DNA from: Methylorubrum suomiense
Lineage (GTDB): Bacteria > Pseudomonadota > Alphaproteobacteria > Rhizobiales > Beijerinckiaceae
Reading direction: 5' to 3'
Length of the DNA stretch: 64,000 nt
Assembly: GCF_022179765.1 (NCBI RefSeq)
Contig: NZ_BPRE01000002.1
Coordinates: 124,001 to 188,000 of the forward strand
In this document: positions 7,239-17,024 of the stretch, piece after piece
Numbering within the stretch: position 1 is the stretch's first letter
How the letters are laid out: each line of letters opens with the position of its first letter
Notes under the pieces: generated by a model
What the model saw: only the letters and a program-made list of their open reading frames with translations
Database searches by the model: none
What the model was told of the DNA's origin: nothing
Translations under genes and position numbers: made by a program

Positions 7239-8789
7239 ATGGTCCTGCCTTCACGCCTCGCGCGCCTGCTCCGCTCCACCCATACCTGGATCGGGTTGGG
7301 CGTGCTCGCGCCGCTCGGCATGCTAATGGTGTCGGGACTGATGCTGCTCGACCTGCGCCAGGACGCCTGGGACAAGGCCGAGCAGACATCGAGGAACTTG
7401 CTCCAGGTCATCGAGCGCGACATCGCCCGGAACGTCGAGGTCATCGACCTCACTCTCCGGGCCATGCAGGACAACATGCGGATGCCGGGTCTCGCCAAGC
7501 TCGACCCGGACATGCGCCAGCTCGTGCTGTTCGACCGGGCCACGGGCGCGCGCGACCTGGGGGTCATGTTCGTCCTTGACGAGAACGGCGACGTCGTCGA
7601 GGACGCGGCGGCCTCGCCACCGCGCAAGGGCAACTACGCCGACCGCGACTACTTCCAGGCGCACAAGGCCAACGGGCATCTCGGCCTGTACGTCGGCCGC
7701 CCCATCGTCTCGCGCCTGACCGGCGAGCGCATGGTCAACTTCAGCCGGCGCATCGACAAGCCCGACGGCTCATTCGGCGGGTTGGTCCTGGGCAGCCTAA
7801 AACTCACCTACTTCGCCCGCCTCTTCGACCAGATCGGCCTTGGGCAAGAGGGCGCGATCAACCTCTACCTGCGCGACGGCACGCGCATCACCCGCCACCC
7901 CTACCTTGAGGCCGACGTCGGCGTGAACATCGCCGGGTCCCGGACCTTCGACCGATTCGCGCGGGAGGGCGCCGGGAAGTTCGTCGAGACCTCCGTCCGC
8001 GACGGCGTCCGGCGCCTCTACACGTTCAGCCAGGTTGGCGACCTCCCCCTGATCCTGAACGTGGCGCTCGCCGTCGACGAGGTCGAGGCCGGGTGGCGGG
8101 CGAAGGCCGTCGTGATCGGGACCGTCGTGCTCGTTCTGTGCGGCCTCACCGTCGTGCTGTCCCTCCTGTTCGGACGCGAGCTCCGCCACCGTGCCGCCAT
8201 GCAGGCCGAACTTGCCCGGTTGTCGCTCACCGACGCGCTGACGGGACTGCCGAACCGGCGCCGCTTCGAGGAGGCGTTCGAGGCGGCCTGGGACCGCGCG
8301 CGACGCACCGGCAAGCCGCTCTCGCTGCTCGTCGTCGATGCGGACCACTTCAAGCGCTACAACGACCGCTACGGCCACGCGGTGGGCGACGAGGTACTGA
8401 AGGGGCTCGCCCAATGCCTTTCCGCCGGCGTGCACCGGCCGGACGACCTCGTTGCGCGCGTCGGCGGGGAGGAGTTCGCGATCCTGTTGCCCGACACCGA
8501 CCAGGACGGCGCCATGCGCATCGCCAGCAAGGTGCACGAGGAGGTCGCGACGGTCTCGGTGCCCTCGGCAGGCATCGCGGCGGGCGCTGTGACGGTGAGC
8601 ATCGGCCTCACGACAGGCCATGGCTCAGCGAGCGAGCGGGCGGAAGCGCTGTACCGGGCGGCCGACGCGGCGTTGTACGAGGCGAAGGCGGCGGGCCGCA
8701 ACCAAACCCGCTGTGCCCCCGGCAGCGAGAAAGGCAACCTGAGGGCTCCAGTGCTTCGTCTCGTCGGGGCCCATCGCGGGCAGGCCTGA
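7239..8789 (+). CDS. Diguanylate cyclase with periplasmic dCache-type sensor domain
   Basis: The protein has 516 residues. It has a membrane segment at about 17-38, a periplasmic sensor region of about 240 residues of the PDC/dCache type (KGNYADRDYFQAHKA is a typical stretch), a second membrane segment at about 288-310, then a GGDEF domain. The active-site motif GGEEF is at 409-413. The allosteric c-di-GMP inhibition site RxxD (RPDD, 400-403) is exactly five residues before it, so product inhibition is expected. It should make c-di-GMP from two GTP in response to an extracytoplasmic ligand. No EAL domain is present. The C-terminal 30 residues are not conserved in appearance. Confidence 0.93.
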   Translation: MVLPSRLARLLRSTHTWIGLGVLAPLGMLMVSGLMLLDLRQDAWDKAEQTSRNLLQVIERDIARNVEVIDLTLRAMQDNMRMPGLAKLDPDMRQLVLFDRATGARDLGVMFVLDENGDVVEDAAASPPRKGNYADRDYFQAHKANGHLGLYVGRPIVSRLTGERMVNFSRRIDKPDGSFGGLVLGSLKLTYFARLFDQIGLGQEGAINLYLRDGTRITRHPYLEADVGVNIAGSRTFDRFAREGAGKFVETSVRDGVRRLYTFSQVGDLPLILNVALAVDEVEAGWRAKAVVIGTVVLVLCGLTVVLSLLFGRELRHRAAMQAELARLSLTDALTGLPNRRRFEEAFEAAWDRARRTGKPLSLLVVDADHFKRYNDRYGHAVGDEVLKGLAQCLSAGVHRPDDLVARVGGEEFAILLPDTDQDGAMRIASKVHEEVATVSVPSAGIAAGAVTVSIGLTTGHGSASERAEALYRAADAALYEAKAAGRNQTRCAPGSEKGNLRAPVLRLVGAHRGQA

Positions 8790-8993
8790 GGCAAACGCCG
8801 ACGATGTCCTCGAAAGCGCGTGGCAGTTCCCCGAGTGGAGGTCCCGAACGGTCCAGATGGTCCCGCAGGCAAAGGGCGGCCAGCGTGATGGGCTTACTGC
8901 CCTAGGTCTTGTGGTCTGCGTACCCGTCGCTCGGCCTTAGGGGTGACCTACGGCGTGTCCGCGAAGCGGGACCGGCCGTGCGTGGCTCCCGCC

Positions 8994-9251
8994 TTATCGG
9001 TCCCGGGTCTGGCCCTTGGGATCGCACTCGGCGGCAAGGTTTAGCCGAATGGTGCAGAGCTGCGCGCCCGCCTCGTCACGGACGTAGGCCACGAACCCTC
9101 GCTTGCCGTCCGGGGGCGGCGCCTCCCGGCCGATGTCCGGCAACGCCGCAATCGCTGCGTCGCGCGCGGCCTGCAGGCTCTCGTAGTCCTGGCCTTCATC
9201 GTCCCGCAGCCACAGTTCACCGTCCTGGAAATCGAGGAAGTAGCGGGGCAT
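8994..9251 (-). CDS. DUF6894 family small protein (85 aa)
   Basis: MPRYFLDFQDGELWLRDDEG, then SLQAARDAAIAALPDIGRE and GFVAYVRDEAGAQL, is a full-length, typical DUF6894 protein. It is the intact counterpart of the damaged member at 6243. The family is small, cytoplasmic and of unknown function. The gene stands alone: 204 bp separate it from the diguanylate cyclase on the other strand and 216 bp from the Crp/Fnr gene. The ATG at 9251 agrees with the family start. Confidence 0.8.
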   Translation of the reverse strand: MPRYFLDFQDGELWLRDDEGQDYESLQAARDAAIAALPDIGREAPPPDGKRGFVAYVRDEAGAQLCTIRLNLAAECDPKGQTRDR

Positions 9252-9467
9252 CGCGTCGCGGGGCTTGAGAGACCGGTCAATACGAACCTAGAAACCCTTC
9301 AGCCGCCGATGGTTGCATGTGTTAACGCGCGCATCCGACGGCCCGCGCCAAGCCGATGAGAAATGCCGGTTTTCCGCCCTTTTGTGCACTTGTGAACTGA
9401 CAGCGAATCGAGCGTCGCTGTAAGGATAGGTCCAGGCCAACCCGGTACGACGCTCCGCCGCTGATCC

Positions 9468-10259
9468 ATGCCCTCAGACGTCAACGACCTGCTCAGCGGC
9501 AACCTCCTCCTCGGCGCCTTGCGCTTGCCCGACCAGGCGCTGCTTCGGCCGCACCTGGAACTGAGGGAGTACCGACGCGGCGAGGCGCTGTTCGACGCAG
9601 GCGATGACGTCGGCCACATCACCTTCCCGCTCGGTCAGTGCGTGGCCGCCCTCCTCATCGGGCTCAGCGACGGACGCGCCGTCGAGACGGCCACGGTCGG
9701 GCGCGAGGGGGCGGTCGGCGGCGTCGTCAGCCAGGGCTCCCTGCCGGCCTTTAGCCGGGCCGTCGTCCAGATTCCCGGCTCGGTGCTGCGCATCGAGGCG
9801 CCGGTGCTGCAGCAGATCAAGCAGACGTCCCCGGGCCTGCGTAACCTGATCACCCGCTACTCCGACTGCCTGCTTGCCCAGGTGCTCCAGTCGGTGGCCT
9901 GCAACGCCAGCCACACCATCGAGGCGCGCTGCGCTCGGTGGTTGCTGGGTTTGCAGGACCGTCTCGGCAGCGACGTCCTGCCGGTCACCCACGAGGTGCT
10001 GGCCGAACTCCTGGGCGTGCAACGCTCCTACCTGACGCGGACGCTGCGGACCCTGCAGCAGCAAGGGCTGATCCAGGCCCGGCGCGGGCGCATCATCATC
10101 CTGAGCCGCCCAGCGGTCGAGGAGACCGCCTGCGAGTGCCACGGCGGGGTCAAGCGCCACTTCGAGACCGTGCTGGGTGCCGTCTACAACGCCTCCGGTA
10201 CGCTGGTGTCCCTGAGACCCGCGCCAGTGGGTGAGAAGCCGATGTGCCAGGCCGTCTGA
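9468..10259 (+). CDS. Crp/Fnr family transcriptional regulator
   Basis: The 263-residue protein starts with a cyclic-nucleotide-binding-like beta-roll (about 15-130: EYRRGEALFDAGDDVGHITF, TVGREGAVGG, IPGSVLRIEAPVLQQ). A dimer helix follows, then a winged helix-turn-helix of the Crp_2 type (about 155-225: LPVTHEVLAELLGVQRSYLT, LIQARRGRIIILSR). The cAMP-contacting arginine/serine pair of true Crp is not evident and there is no Fnr-type N-terminal cysteine cluster. The effector is therefore unknown. It ends 15 bp before the PAS-HWE kinase at 10275, and the two are probably co-transcribed. A second, distinct Crp/Fnr gene is at 59534. Confidence 0.9.
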   Translation: MPSDVNDLLSGNLLLGALRLPDQALLRPHLELREYRRGEALFDAGDDVGHITFPLGQCVAALLIGLSDGRAVETATVGREGAVGGVVSQGSLPAFSRAVVQIPGSVLRIEAPVLQQIKQTSPGLRNLITRYSDCLLAQVLQSVACNASHTIEARCARWLLGLQDRLGSDVLPVTHEVLAELLGVQRSYLTRTLRTLQQQGLIQARRGRIIILSRPAVEETACECHGGVKRHFETVLGAVYNASGTLVSLRPAPVGEKPMCQAV

Positions 10260-10274
10260 GAGGGCGCCGCGCGG

Positions 10275-12968
10275 ATGGAACAGAATACGGTCCCCGGACG
10301 TGACCACGCCATGGGGCAGCCCAGCCAAACGACGAACGAGTTCGCGCGCCTGCAGGCGCTCGCCGGCTACGACATCCTCGACACGCCTCGCGAACGGGAG
10401 TTCGACGACGTCGCCGACCTGGCGGCCGAGATCTGCGGCACGGCCATCGCGGTGGTGAACTTCATCGGCGACGGGCGGCAGTTCTTCAAGGCCGAGGTGG
10501 GACTCGGGGTGCGCGAGACACCGCTTGAGACCTCGTTCTGCCGGCAAGCCATCCTGCAGAGCGATTTCCTCTACGTGCCGGACGCAGCCCGGGACCCGCG
10601 CTTCGCCTGCAACCCCCTGGTGACAGGCGAGCCCGGCCTGCGCTTCTACGCCGGCGCCCTGCTCAAGACTGAAGACGGGCATCCGGTCGGTACGGTCTGC
10701 GTGCTCGACACCCGGCCGCGCGAACTTACGGAGCGGCAGCAGGCCGGCCTGCGGCGCCTTGCCCGCCAGACCATGGCACTGTTGGAGGCGCGCCGGAACG
10801 CCCGCGCCCAGCAGATCCAGAAGGAGCTGCAGGAGCGTATCCTCGACAGCGCGACGGACTACGTCATCATCGCCATGAACCGGAGCGGGCGGGTCACCCG
10901 CTGGAGCGCCGGCGCCGAGCGCGTCCTCGGCTGGCGCGAGGAGGAGATGCTGGGCGACCCGGCTCACGTGTTCTTCACCCCCGAGGACCGCGAGGCGGGT
11001 CAACCCGAGATCGAGATGGAGCTGGCGCTGAAGGAGGGCTTCGCGCCCGACGAGCGTTGGCACCTGCGCAAGGGCGGCGAGCGGTTCTGGGCCAACGGAG
11101 AGCTCATGCCGCTGAAGGGCGCGGACGGCACGGTCCAGGGTTTCGTCAAGATCCTGCGTGACCGCACAAGGCAGCGCGCGGAAGCGGCGGAGCGCAGCGC
11201 GAGCGAGCTGCGCTTCCGCTCGCTCGTCGAGGTCAGCCCACAGGTGGTCTGGTTCGGCAACGCCGCCGGCGACATCACCTACTGCAACCCGACCTGGTAC
11301 GCGTACACCGGCCTCACCCCGGGCGACACCGGCGGCGACGGCTGGGCTGGCGTGATCCATCCGGAGCACCGTGAGCAGGTGCTCGGCGTGTGGAAGCAGG
11401 CGGTCGCCACGCAGGGACCCTACGAGGTCGAGATCCCGTTTCGCCGAGCCTCCGACGGTGCGTACCGCTGGTTCCTCGCGCGCGGCAAACCCGTTCGCGG
11501 CGAGGGCGGTCGGGTCGAGAGCTGGATCGGCATCGCCATCGACATCCATGACCGCCGGCAGGCCGAGGACGACCTGCGGCAGGCACGCGAGCAGCTGCGG
11601 CTCGCCGTCGATGCGACCGGCACCGGCGTGTTCGACTACGACTTGGTCGCGGACGAGTTGAAGTGGGACGCCCGCATCCTCTCCTTCTATGGCTTGCCGC
11701 CGGACGCCCCGGTCGACCTGAACGTGCACTTGGCCCGCGTGCACCCGGACGACTTGGCAAGGGCGGACGAGGCGGTGCGCGCCGCAGTCGACCCGGACGG
11801 CGACGGCGTCTACGACGTCACGTACCGCACGGTAGCCCCGGAGGACGGGACCGAGCGCTGGGTGTCCGCGAAGGGCCAGACCCTGTTCGACGACGGTCGG
11901 CCGGTGCACCTCATCGGCTTCGCGCGCGACGTTACCGAGGGCCGGCGGGCCGAGCAGGTCCTGCGCGAGACCGAGGAGCGCTACCGGCTTGTCTCGCGCG
12001 CGACCAACGATGCGATCTGGGACTGGAACCTCGCCGCCAACCACTTGCTCTGGAACGAGGCGCTCCAGACCGCCCACTGCCACCGGCCCGAGGACGTGGA
12101 ACCCACCGGCGACTGGTGGATCGGCCATATCCATCCCGAGGACCGCGCCCGCATCCACGCCACCATCCATGCCGTCATCGACGGCACCGGCACGGTCTGG
12201 ACCGACGAGTACCGCTTCCTGCGTGCCGACGGCTCCTACGCCGACATCCTGGACCGCGGCTACGTCATCCGGGGCGAAGGCGGTCGGGCGGTGCGCATGA
12301 TCGGCGCCATGTTCGACATCACCGAGCGGAAGCGGGCCGAGGAGCGCCAGCGCCTTCTCGCCGGCGAGCTGCAGCACCGGGTCAAGAACACGCTCGCTCT
12401 GGTGCAGGCCATCGCAAGCCAGACCCTGCGAGGAGCCAACGACGTCAACGAGATGCGGGAAGCGTTCGCTGCGCGCCTGATATCCCTCGGGCGCGCTCAC
12501 GACATCCTGACACAGGCGAACTGGACCGAGGCGCCCATCGGCGAGGTGGCCGAGGGCGCGCTCTCGGTGCACCGCCAGGCCGAAGCCTCGCGCATCCGCA
12601 TCAGCGGGCCCAACGTGCTCCTCTCCGCCAAGGCCGCGCTCTCGCTGGCGCTGGCGCTGCACGAGCTCGCGACCAACGCCGCCAAGTACGGAGCCCTCTC
12701 GAACGAGGGCGGCATGGTCGACCTGCGCTGGCTCGTGGTGCACGCGGGCGACGGGCCCCGCTTCTGCCTGACGTGGTCCGAGCAGGGCGGCCCACCCATC
12801 CTGAGCCCGCCGGTTCGCCGCGGCTTCGGTTCGCGCCTGATCGAGCGCAGCTTTGCGGCCGAGATCGGCGGCGAGGTCCGTTTGACCTACGCGCCGACCG
12901 GTATCGTCTGCCGCCTTGAGGCGCCGCTCGCCTCCATGCAGGAGCGGCGGGACGAGGCCGTGGCATGA
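10275..12968 (+). CDS. GAF-PAS(x4) HWE-family sensor histidine kinase
   Basis: This 897-residue soluble kinase starts with a GAF domain (about 20-170), then four PAS/PAC units (about 185-305, 310-430, 435-560, 565-690). The HWE core has LQHRVKN with His701, HELATNAAKYGALS and LTWSEQGGPP. There are no membrane segments and no receiver domain, so phosphotransfer must go to a separate partner that is not in this window. Multiple PAS domains suggest redox, light or metabolite sensing, but none shows the LOV cysteine motif. The start at 10275 gives a 15-bp gap to the upstream regulator. An internal ATG at 10311 is possible. HWE kinases are known inputs to the PhyR stress regulator; that role is inferred. 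Confidence 0.92.
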   Translation: MEQNTVPGRDHAMGQPSQTTNEFARLQALAGYDILDTPREREFDDVADLAAEICGTAIAVVNFIGDGRQFFKAEVGLGVRETPLETSFCRQAILQSDFLYVPDAARDPRFACNPLVTGEPGLRFYAGALLKTEDGHPVGTVCVLDTRPRELTERQQAGLRRLARQTMALLEARRNARAQQIQKELQERILDSATDYVIIAMNRSGRVTRWSAGAERVLGWREEEMLGDPAHVFFTPEDREAGQPEIEMELALKEGFAPDERWHLRKGGERFWANGELMPLKGADGTVQGFVKILRDRTRQRAEAAERSASELRFRSLVEVSPQVVWFGNAAGDITYCNPTWYAYTGLTPGDTGGDGWAGVIHPEHREQVLGVWKQAVATQGPYEVEIPFRRASDGAYRWFLARGKPVRGEGGRVESWIGIAIDIHDRRQAEDDLRQAREQLRLAVDATGTGVFDYDLVADELKWDARILSFYGLPPDAPVDLNVHLARVHPDDLARADEAVRAAVDPDGDGVYDVTYRTVAPEDGTERWVSAKGQTLFDDGRPVHLIGFARDVTEGRRAEQVLRETEERYRLVSRATNDAIWDWNLAANHLLWNEALQTAHCHRPEDVEPTGDWWIGHIHPEDRARIHATIHAVIDGTGTVWTDEYRFLRADGSYADILDRGYVIRGEGGRAVRMIGAMFDITERKRAEERQRLLAGELQHRVKNTLALVQAIASQTLRGANDVNEMREAFAARLISLGRAHDILTQANWTEAPIGEVAEGALSVHRQAEASRIRISGPNVLLSAKAALSLALALHELATNAAKYGALSNEGGMVDLRWLVVHAGDGPRFCLTWSEQGGPPILSPPVRRGFGSRLIERSFAAEIGGEVRLTYAPTGIVCRLEAPLASMQERRDEAVA

Positions 12969-13104
12969 TGGTCCGGAGCTGGGGGCAGCCTCAACGATCC
13001 CGCAATCGCATGCCATGCCGCGTCCGGCGGGACGCGAGCGCGCAAGGGACCTTCGTTCCCGGCGACCGAGCCACGAGACACCTTCACTTGCTGCGCTGGA
13101 TACG

Positions 13105-15327
13105 ATGACACGCTACCTCGTCGCGCGCGCCAACCTGCTGGTCTTCGGTGTGCTCGTTGTCATCCTCGCCCTGGTCGGCGTGCTGACCTGGGAGCGCCTG
13201 AACGAGTCGCGCGTCGCCCGCGAGTGGTCCCAGCACAGTTACCGCGTGCTCGGAACCACCAAGGACCTCGCCATCGCCCTGCGCGACGCCGAGCGCGGCC
13301 AGCGCGGCTACCTTCTCACCGGCCGGGACGAGTACCTCGGACCCTACAACGCCGCGCGCGACCGCATCAGCCTGCTCCAGGGCGAACTCCAGAAGCTGAC
13401 CGCCGACAACGGCGCCCAGCAGGAGCGCCTGCGTGCGCTGGCGCCGCTCCTGCAGCACAAGTTGGAGGAGCTCGCCCAGACCGTGCAGGCCCGTCGGGAT
13501 TCCGGGCTGGAGACGGCCCTGCGCATCGTCAACACCGACACCGGCCGCAACGACATGCGCGAGGCGGAGAACGTGCTCGCCGCCATGCTCGGCGACGAGC
13601 AGCGGCTGCTCGACGTGCGCCTCGCCCAGAACGACGCCCGCGCCCGGTGGGTGCGCTGGCTCGTCATCGGCGGTTCGGCGCTCGCGGTCCTGACCCTGCT
13701 CTGGGCTGCGCGGCTCCTGAACCAGGCATGGTCGCGCTCCTTCAGGACCGAGGCCGAGCAACGCGACCTGGCGCTCCGCCTGCGCACCACGCTGGACAGC
13801 CTCAGCCAGGGCGTCGCCGTGTTCGGCCCGGACCGCAAGCTCGCGAGCTGGAACGCGTGCTTCCAGGTGCTGCTCGACCTGCCGAAGGCGATGCTCCGGC
13901 CAAGCACGACCTACGCCGCCTTCGTCGAGCACTCGGCTGAGCCGGGCCGCCCAGCGCTTGAGACCGAGGACCAGATCCGGCACGGCATCCGGAACCCGCG
14001 TGAGGCCGTCACCTACGAGCGCGAACGCGCGGACGGCCACCACCTTGAGATCCGCCGTACGCCGATGCCGGACGGCGGATTCGTGCTGACCATCTCAGAC
14101 ATGACCAAGCGCGCCCAGGCCGAGGGCGTGCTGCGCGAGGCCCAAAAGATGCAGGCCATCGGGCAGCTCACCGGAGGCATCGCGCACGACTTCAACAACC
14201 TGCTGCAGGTCATCCTCGGGAACCTGGAGTTCGTACGAGCCAAGCTCGAAGGCGACGCCAAGCTGCAGCAGCGGATCGAGCGAGCGGCCTGGGCGGCCCA
14301 GCGTGGGGCGACGCTGACCGCGCAGCTTCTTGCCTTCGCCCGCAAGCAACCGCTGGCACCCGCCGCCATCGACCTGGCCGCGACCATGCCGGACCTGGTG
14401 CCGCTCCTGCGCCGCACCCTGGGCGAGCACATCGAGGTGCGCTACGTCGAGACCGCCGGCCTATGGCCGGCCATGGCCGACCCCGCGCAGCTGGAGAGCG
14501 CCGTCCTGAACCTGGCGCTCAACGCGCGCGACGCGATGCCGGGCGGCGGCCGTCTCACCATCGAGCTCGGTAACAAGGTGCTCGACGAGGAGTACGCGCG
14601 GCACCATGCGGAGGTTGTGCCCGGCGACTACGCCATGGTGGCGGTGTCCGACACCGGCCACGGCATGACGACGGATGTGGTCGCGCGCGTGTTCGAGCCG
14701 TTCTTCACGACCAAGCCCGACGGCAAGGGCACGGGGCTCGGCCTCGCGATGGTGTTCGGCTTCGTCAAGCAGTCGGGCGGCCACGTGAAGATCTACTCGG
14801 AGCCCGGCGAGGGCACCACGGTGAAGCTCTACCTGCCGCGCGCGGTCGGGGCGGCCACACCGTCGCAACGGACGGGCGCGCCCATCGACCTGCCGCGCGG
14901 CACGGGTACGGTGCTGGTGGTGGAGGACGAGGCGGCGGTGCGCGAGATCGCCTGTGCCATCCTCGCCGACCTCGGCTACCGGGTACTGGAGGCGGCCGAC
15001 GGCGAGGAGGCGCTGCAGGTGTTCGGCCAGAACACGACCGCCATCGACCTGCTGCTCACCGACGTGGTGCTGCCGGGCAAGGTGCGTGGCCGAGAGCTCT
15101 CGGAGCGCGTGAGGGCGGTCCGGCCGGAGGTACGGGTGCTCTTCATGTCCGGGTACACCGAGAACTCCATCGTGCACCACGGCCGGCTCGACGACGGGGT
15201 GCAGCTCATCGGCAAGCCCTTCAAGCGCGAGCAGCTCGCCCGCAAGGTCGCCGAGGTGCTCGGCGCTCCCGCCGAGACGAAGGGGCCCGGCAAGGTTGTG
15301 GAGCTCAGGCCGAGGCGCGACGCCTAA
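13105..15327 (+). CDS. CHASE3 hybrid sensor histidine kinase
   Basis: I place the start at the ATG at 13105 because the first transmembrane segment ([19 protein letters not shown]) follows directly; the 63 codons upstream are not protein-like. The 740-residue protein has TM1 (9-28), a periplasmic CHASE3 four-helix domain (about 35-175, with the conserved [18 protein letters not shown]), TM2 (about 188-208), a PAS_7 domain (about 225-340), HisKA with His361 in GGIAHDFNN, HATPase ([17 protein letters not shown]) and a C-terminal receiver ([12 protein letters not shown], phospho-acceptor Asp in LLTDVVLPG). It is membrane-bound and complete, and lies 136 bp after the HWE kinase on the same strand. 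Confidence 0.93.
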   Translation: MTRYLVARANLLVFGVLVVILALVGVLTWERLNESRVAREWSQHSYRVLGTTKDLAIALRDAERGQRGYLLTGRDEYLGPYNAARDRISLLQGELQKLTADNGAQQERLRALAPLLQHKLEELAQTVQARRDSGLETALRIVNTDTGRNDMREAENVLAAMLGDEQRLLDVRLAQNDARARWVRWLVIGGSALAVLTLLWAARLLNQAWSRSFRTEAEQRDLALRLRTTLDSLSQGVAVFGPDRKLASWNACFQVLLDLPKAMLRPSTTYAAFVEHSAEPGRPALETEDQIRHGIRNPREAVTYERERADGHHLEIRRTPMPDGGFVLTISDMTKRAQAEGVLREAQKMQAIGQLTGGIAHDFNNLLQVILGNLEFVRAKLEGDAKLQQRIERAAWAAQRGATLTAQLLAFARKQPLAPAAIDLAATMPDLVPLLRRTLGEHIEVRYVETAGLWPAMADPAQLESAVLNLALNARDAMPGGGRLTIELGNKVLDEEYARHHAEVVPGDYAMVAVSDTGHGMTTDVVARVFEPFFTTKPDGKGTGLGLAMVFGFVKQSGGHVKIYSEPGEGTTVKLYLPRAVGAATPSQRTGAPIDLPRGTGTVLVVEDEAAVREIACAILADLGYRVLEAADGEEALQVFGQNTTAIDLLLTDVVLPGKVRGRELSERVRAVRPEVRVLFMSGYTENSIVHHGRLDDGVQLIGKPFKREQLARKVAEVLGAPAETKGPGKVVELRPRRDA

Positions 15328-15453
15328 CGGCGGTGTCGACGAGGGGCGTTGGCGCCCGGGCCGCAACCACCTAGCCCGGCTGACCCGCCTTCCCCTCGGC
15401 CTTGGTGAGATGTGCCTCGTGCTGCTGCTGAAGAACCTCGAAGGTGTCGCGGA

Positions 15454-15657
15454 TTAGATGCCGAATGGCGCTGGGTACGTCGCGCGAGCGTTGGCCATGA
15501 CCTGGTCGAGAAGGTCTGCCGCCTCCTGGCTAACGGGCTCGGGCAACGACCGCTTTCGGGCTTCCTCCGGCGGGACTGACGCGTCCGCTTCATCGGACGT
15601 TGCGGCGCGATCCCCGGACATCCTTGGCCGGGTAGGCCGTGCATCTTGTTCGGGCAT
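15454..15657 (-). CDS. Small hypothetical protein, C terminus probably frameshifted
   Basis: The ATG at 15657 has a strong GAGGAGGTG about 8 bases upstream. The 67 residues are acidic and hydrophilic (MPEQDARPTRPRMSGDRA, then EEARKRSLPEPVSQEAADLL and DQVMANARATYPAPFGI), stopping at TAA. In another frame, right after DQVMANAR, the sequence continues as a good amphipathic helix (SAIRHLIRDTFEVLQQQHEA, HLTKAEGKAGQPG) to a TAG at about 15376. Removing one CG from the run GCTCGCGCGACG joins the two into a 90-residue protein. The present stop is therefore likely the result of a 2-bp insertion. No function can be assigned. Confidence 0.55.
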   Translation of the reverse strand: MPEQDARPTRPRMSGDRAATSDEADASVPPEEARKRSLPEPVSQEAADLLDQVMANARATYPAPFGI

Positions 15658-15840
15658 CGTCGACGCACCTCCTCTATTGCCGACAGCATGGCGTCCCTGA
15701 ACCGTCAGGCCATTTCGAGTTCGGTTTCCTCTGTCTCCAGCCAGCCTACACGCATCCGGGTCGGAAAGCGCGGCCAAGCGCATCCGACGGAAGTCGGCCG
15801 GAAAGGCACATCTGCACGGCCCGACGCGGCAAACCGGCCA

Positions 15841-15866
15841 GGAACATCGCGAGCAAGGTCGTGTTG
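15841..15866 (+). promoter_or_regulatory. Possible EcfG (general stress) promoter, weak match
   Basis: GGAAC at 15841-15845, then 16 bases, then TGTT at 15862-15865. The consensus in this bacterial group is GGAAC-N16/17-CGTT; the first base of the -10 element differs. It ends about 30 bp before the ATG of the DUF892 gene, a fitting distance. The other DUF892 gene has a perfect match, which makes this one more believable. Confidence 0.4.
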
Positions 15867-15894
15867 CAAGGGAAGCAGCCAACGGGAGCCACCG

Positions 15895-16389
15895 ATGTCA
15901 GCACCGAGCAGCCTCAAGGAAGTATATCTCGACGAGATGAAGGACCTTTGGTCCGCCAACGACCAGATGATCAGGACAGTCAAGGAGTTGGGTGGCCACG
16001 TCTCCGACCCCAAGCTCAAGCAGATGCTTGAGCACTCGGTTGGCGGCATCCAGAAGCACACCGACATCCTCAAGGACCTGATCCGGCAGAACGGCGGCGA
16101 GGCCGAGCCGGAGCACTGCAAGGGTATGGAGGGTCTCGTGACCGAGGCGAAGAAGCACGGCATCCAGGAGGCGCCGACCGACGGCAAGCTGCGCGACGTG
16201 GAGATCATCGCCCAGTACCAGCGCATGTCGCACTACGGCTTGGCGGGCTTCGGCTCGGCGGCGGCCTACGCCAAGGCCCTCGGCCGCTCCGAGGACGAGC
16301 AGAAGCTGAAGCAGGCGGTCGCGGAGATCTACGAGGGCGACGAGATCGCAAGCCAGCTCGCCGAGAGCCTGGAGCAGGTCGCGGCCTGA
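15895..16389 (+). CDS. DUF892 (YciE/YciF-type) ferritin-like stress protein
   Basis: From the ATG at 15895 the protein is 164 residues: MSAPSSLKEVYLDEMKDLWS, then HTDILKDLIRQNGGEAEPEHC, KGMEGLVTEA, and RDVEIIAQYQRMSHYGLAGF with E/H residues spaced as in a four-helix ferritin-like bundle. This is the classical YciE/YciF pattern, including the CKGMEGLV motif and YGTAR-like helix. Homologues are induced by osmotic and oxidative stress; the biochemical activity is unknown. GGGAG precedes the ATG. A weak EcfG-type promoter lies just upstream and the next gene, DUF3597, has a perfect one, so general-stress control is likely. Confidence 0.9.
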   Translation: MSAPSSLKEVYLDEMKDLWSANDQMIRTVKELGGHVSDPKLKQMLEHSVGGIQKHTDILKDLIRQNGGEAEPEHCKGMEGLVTEAKKHGIQEAPTDGKLRDVEIIAQYQRMSHYGLAGFGSAAAYAKALGRSEDEQKLKQAVAEIYEGDEIASQLAESLEQVAA

Positions 16390-16476
16390 GCCGTCACGAC
16401 CGAGGCGAGGCGGACGGCACCATGAGCGTATATGCCACCGCCCGTCGACCATGCTCCGATGCGGGCGACGAGTTGC

Positions 16477-16502
16477 GGAACATCGGTCACTGGCGTTCCG
16501 TT
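16477..16502 (+). promoter_or_regulatory. EcfG-type general stress promoter
   Basis: GGAAC at 16477-16481, a 17-base spacer, and CGTT at 16499-16502 match the alphaproteobacterial EcfG consensus exactly. The DUF3597 start codon is at 16548, 45 bases further, leaving room for a normal leader and ribosome-binding site (GGAGG). The match is seen; use by EcfG is inferred. Confidence 0.7.
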
Positions 16503-16547
16503 GTCGTCCGCTCGGCCCTAGTCGGGGCCAGGATCTTGGAGGACTGG

Positions 16548-17018
16548 ATGAGCATCTTTGGGTCGATCATGTCGAAGATCTTCGGCGGCAGCGCGAGCGC
16601 CCAGGCGGCGGCCCCGCACGCCTCGGAGGCGCCGAGCGTGTCGGCCGCGGCGCAGGGTTCGGGCGGTCCGACCGGCTCGGCCAGCAGCGCGGCCGCGCCC
16701 TCGATGAGCGGGGCGCCGTCCCCGGTCGCCGACGCTCCATCGGGAGCCGGGCAGGCGAACGTCGATGTCGGGCAGGTGCTCGCCGGCCTTGCCTCGAAGA
16801 AGGGCCTGGAGCTCGATTACAAGCGCTCCATCGTCGACCTCATGAAGCTGCTCGACCTCGACAGCAGCCTGCAGGCCCGCAAGCAGCTTGCGGACGAGCT
16901 GCACTACACGGGCGACAAGGAGGATTCGGCCTCCATGAACGTCTGGCTGCACAAGCAGGTGATCCAGAAGCTCGCCGAGAACGGCGGCAAGGTTCCCGAC
17001 GACCTCAGGCACGCCTGA
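16548..17018 (+). CDS. DUF3597 domain protein
   Basis: The ATG at 16548 follows TTGGAGGACTGG. The 156-residue protein begins MSIFGSIMSKIFGG, has a long Ala/Ser/Pro/Gly-rich linker (about 15-70), and ends in the DUF3597 domain (VDVGQVLAGLASKKGLELDY, then SIVDLMKLLDLDSSLQARKQ, LADELHYTGD, SMNVWLHKQVIQKLAENGGK). The domain resembles small helical LysM-adjacent stress proteins of unknown role. A perfect EcfG-like promoter precedes it and a GC-rich hairpin (17025-17055) follows, so it is probably a single-gene unit of the general stress regulon. Confidence 0.88.
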   Translation: MSIFGSIMSKIFGGSASAQAAAPHASEAPSVSAAAQGSGGPTGSASSAAAPSMSGAPSPVADAPSGAGQANVDVGQVLAGLASKKGLELDYKRSIVDLMKLLDLDSSLQARKQLADELHYTGDKEDSASMNVWLHKQVIQKLAENGGKVPDDLRHA

Positions 17019-17024
17019 CGGCAG

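Noticed and set aside
9474-13016. A 1180-codon open frame on the minus strand opposite the Crp/Fnr and GAF-PAS-HWE genes
   Set aside because: High-GC genes often leave the antisense frame free of stops. Its translation is rich in Ala/Gly/Arg/His/Leu with no domain pattern, whereas the opposite strand encodes complete known proteins.
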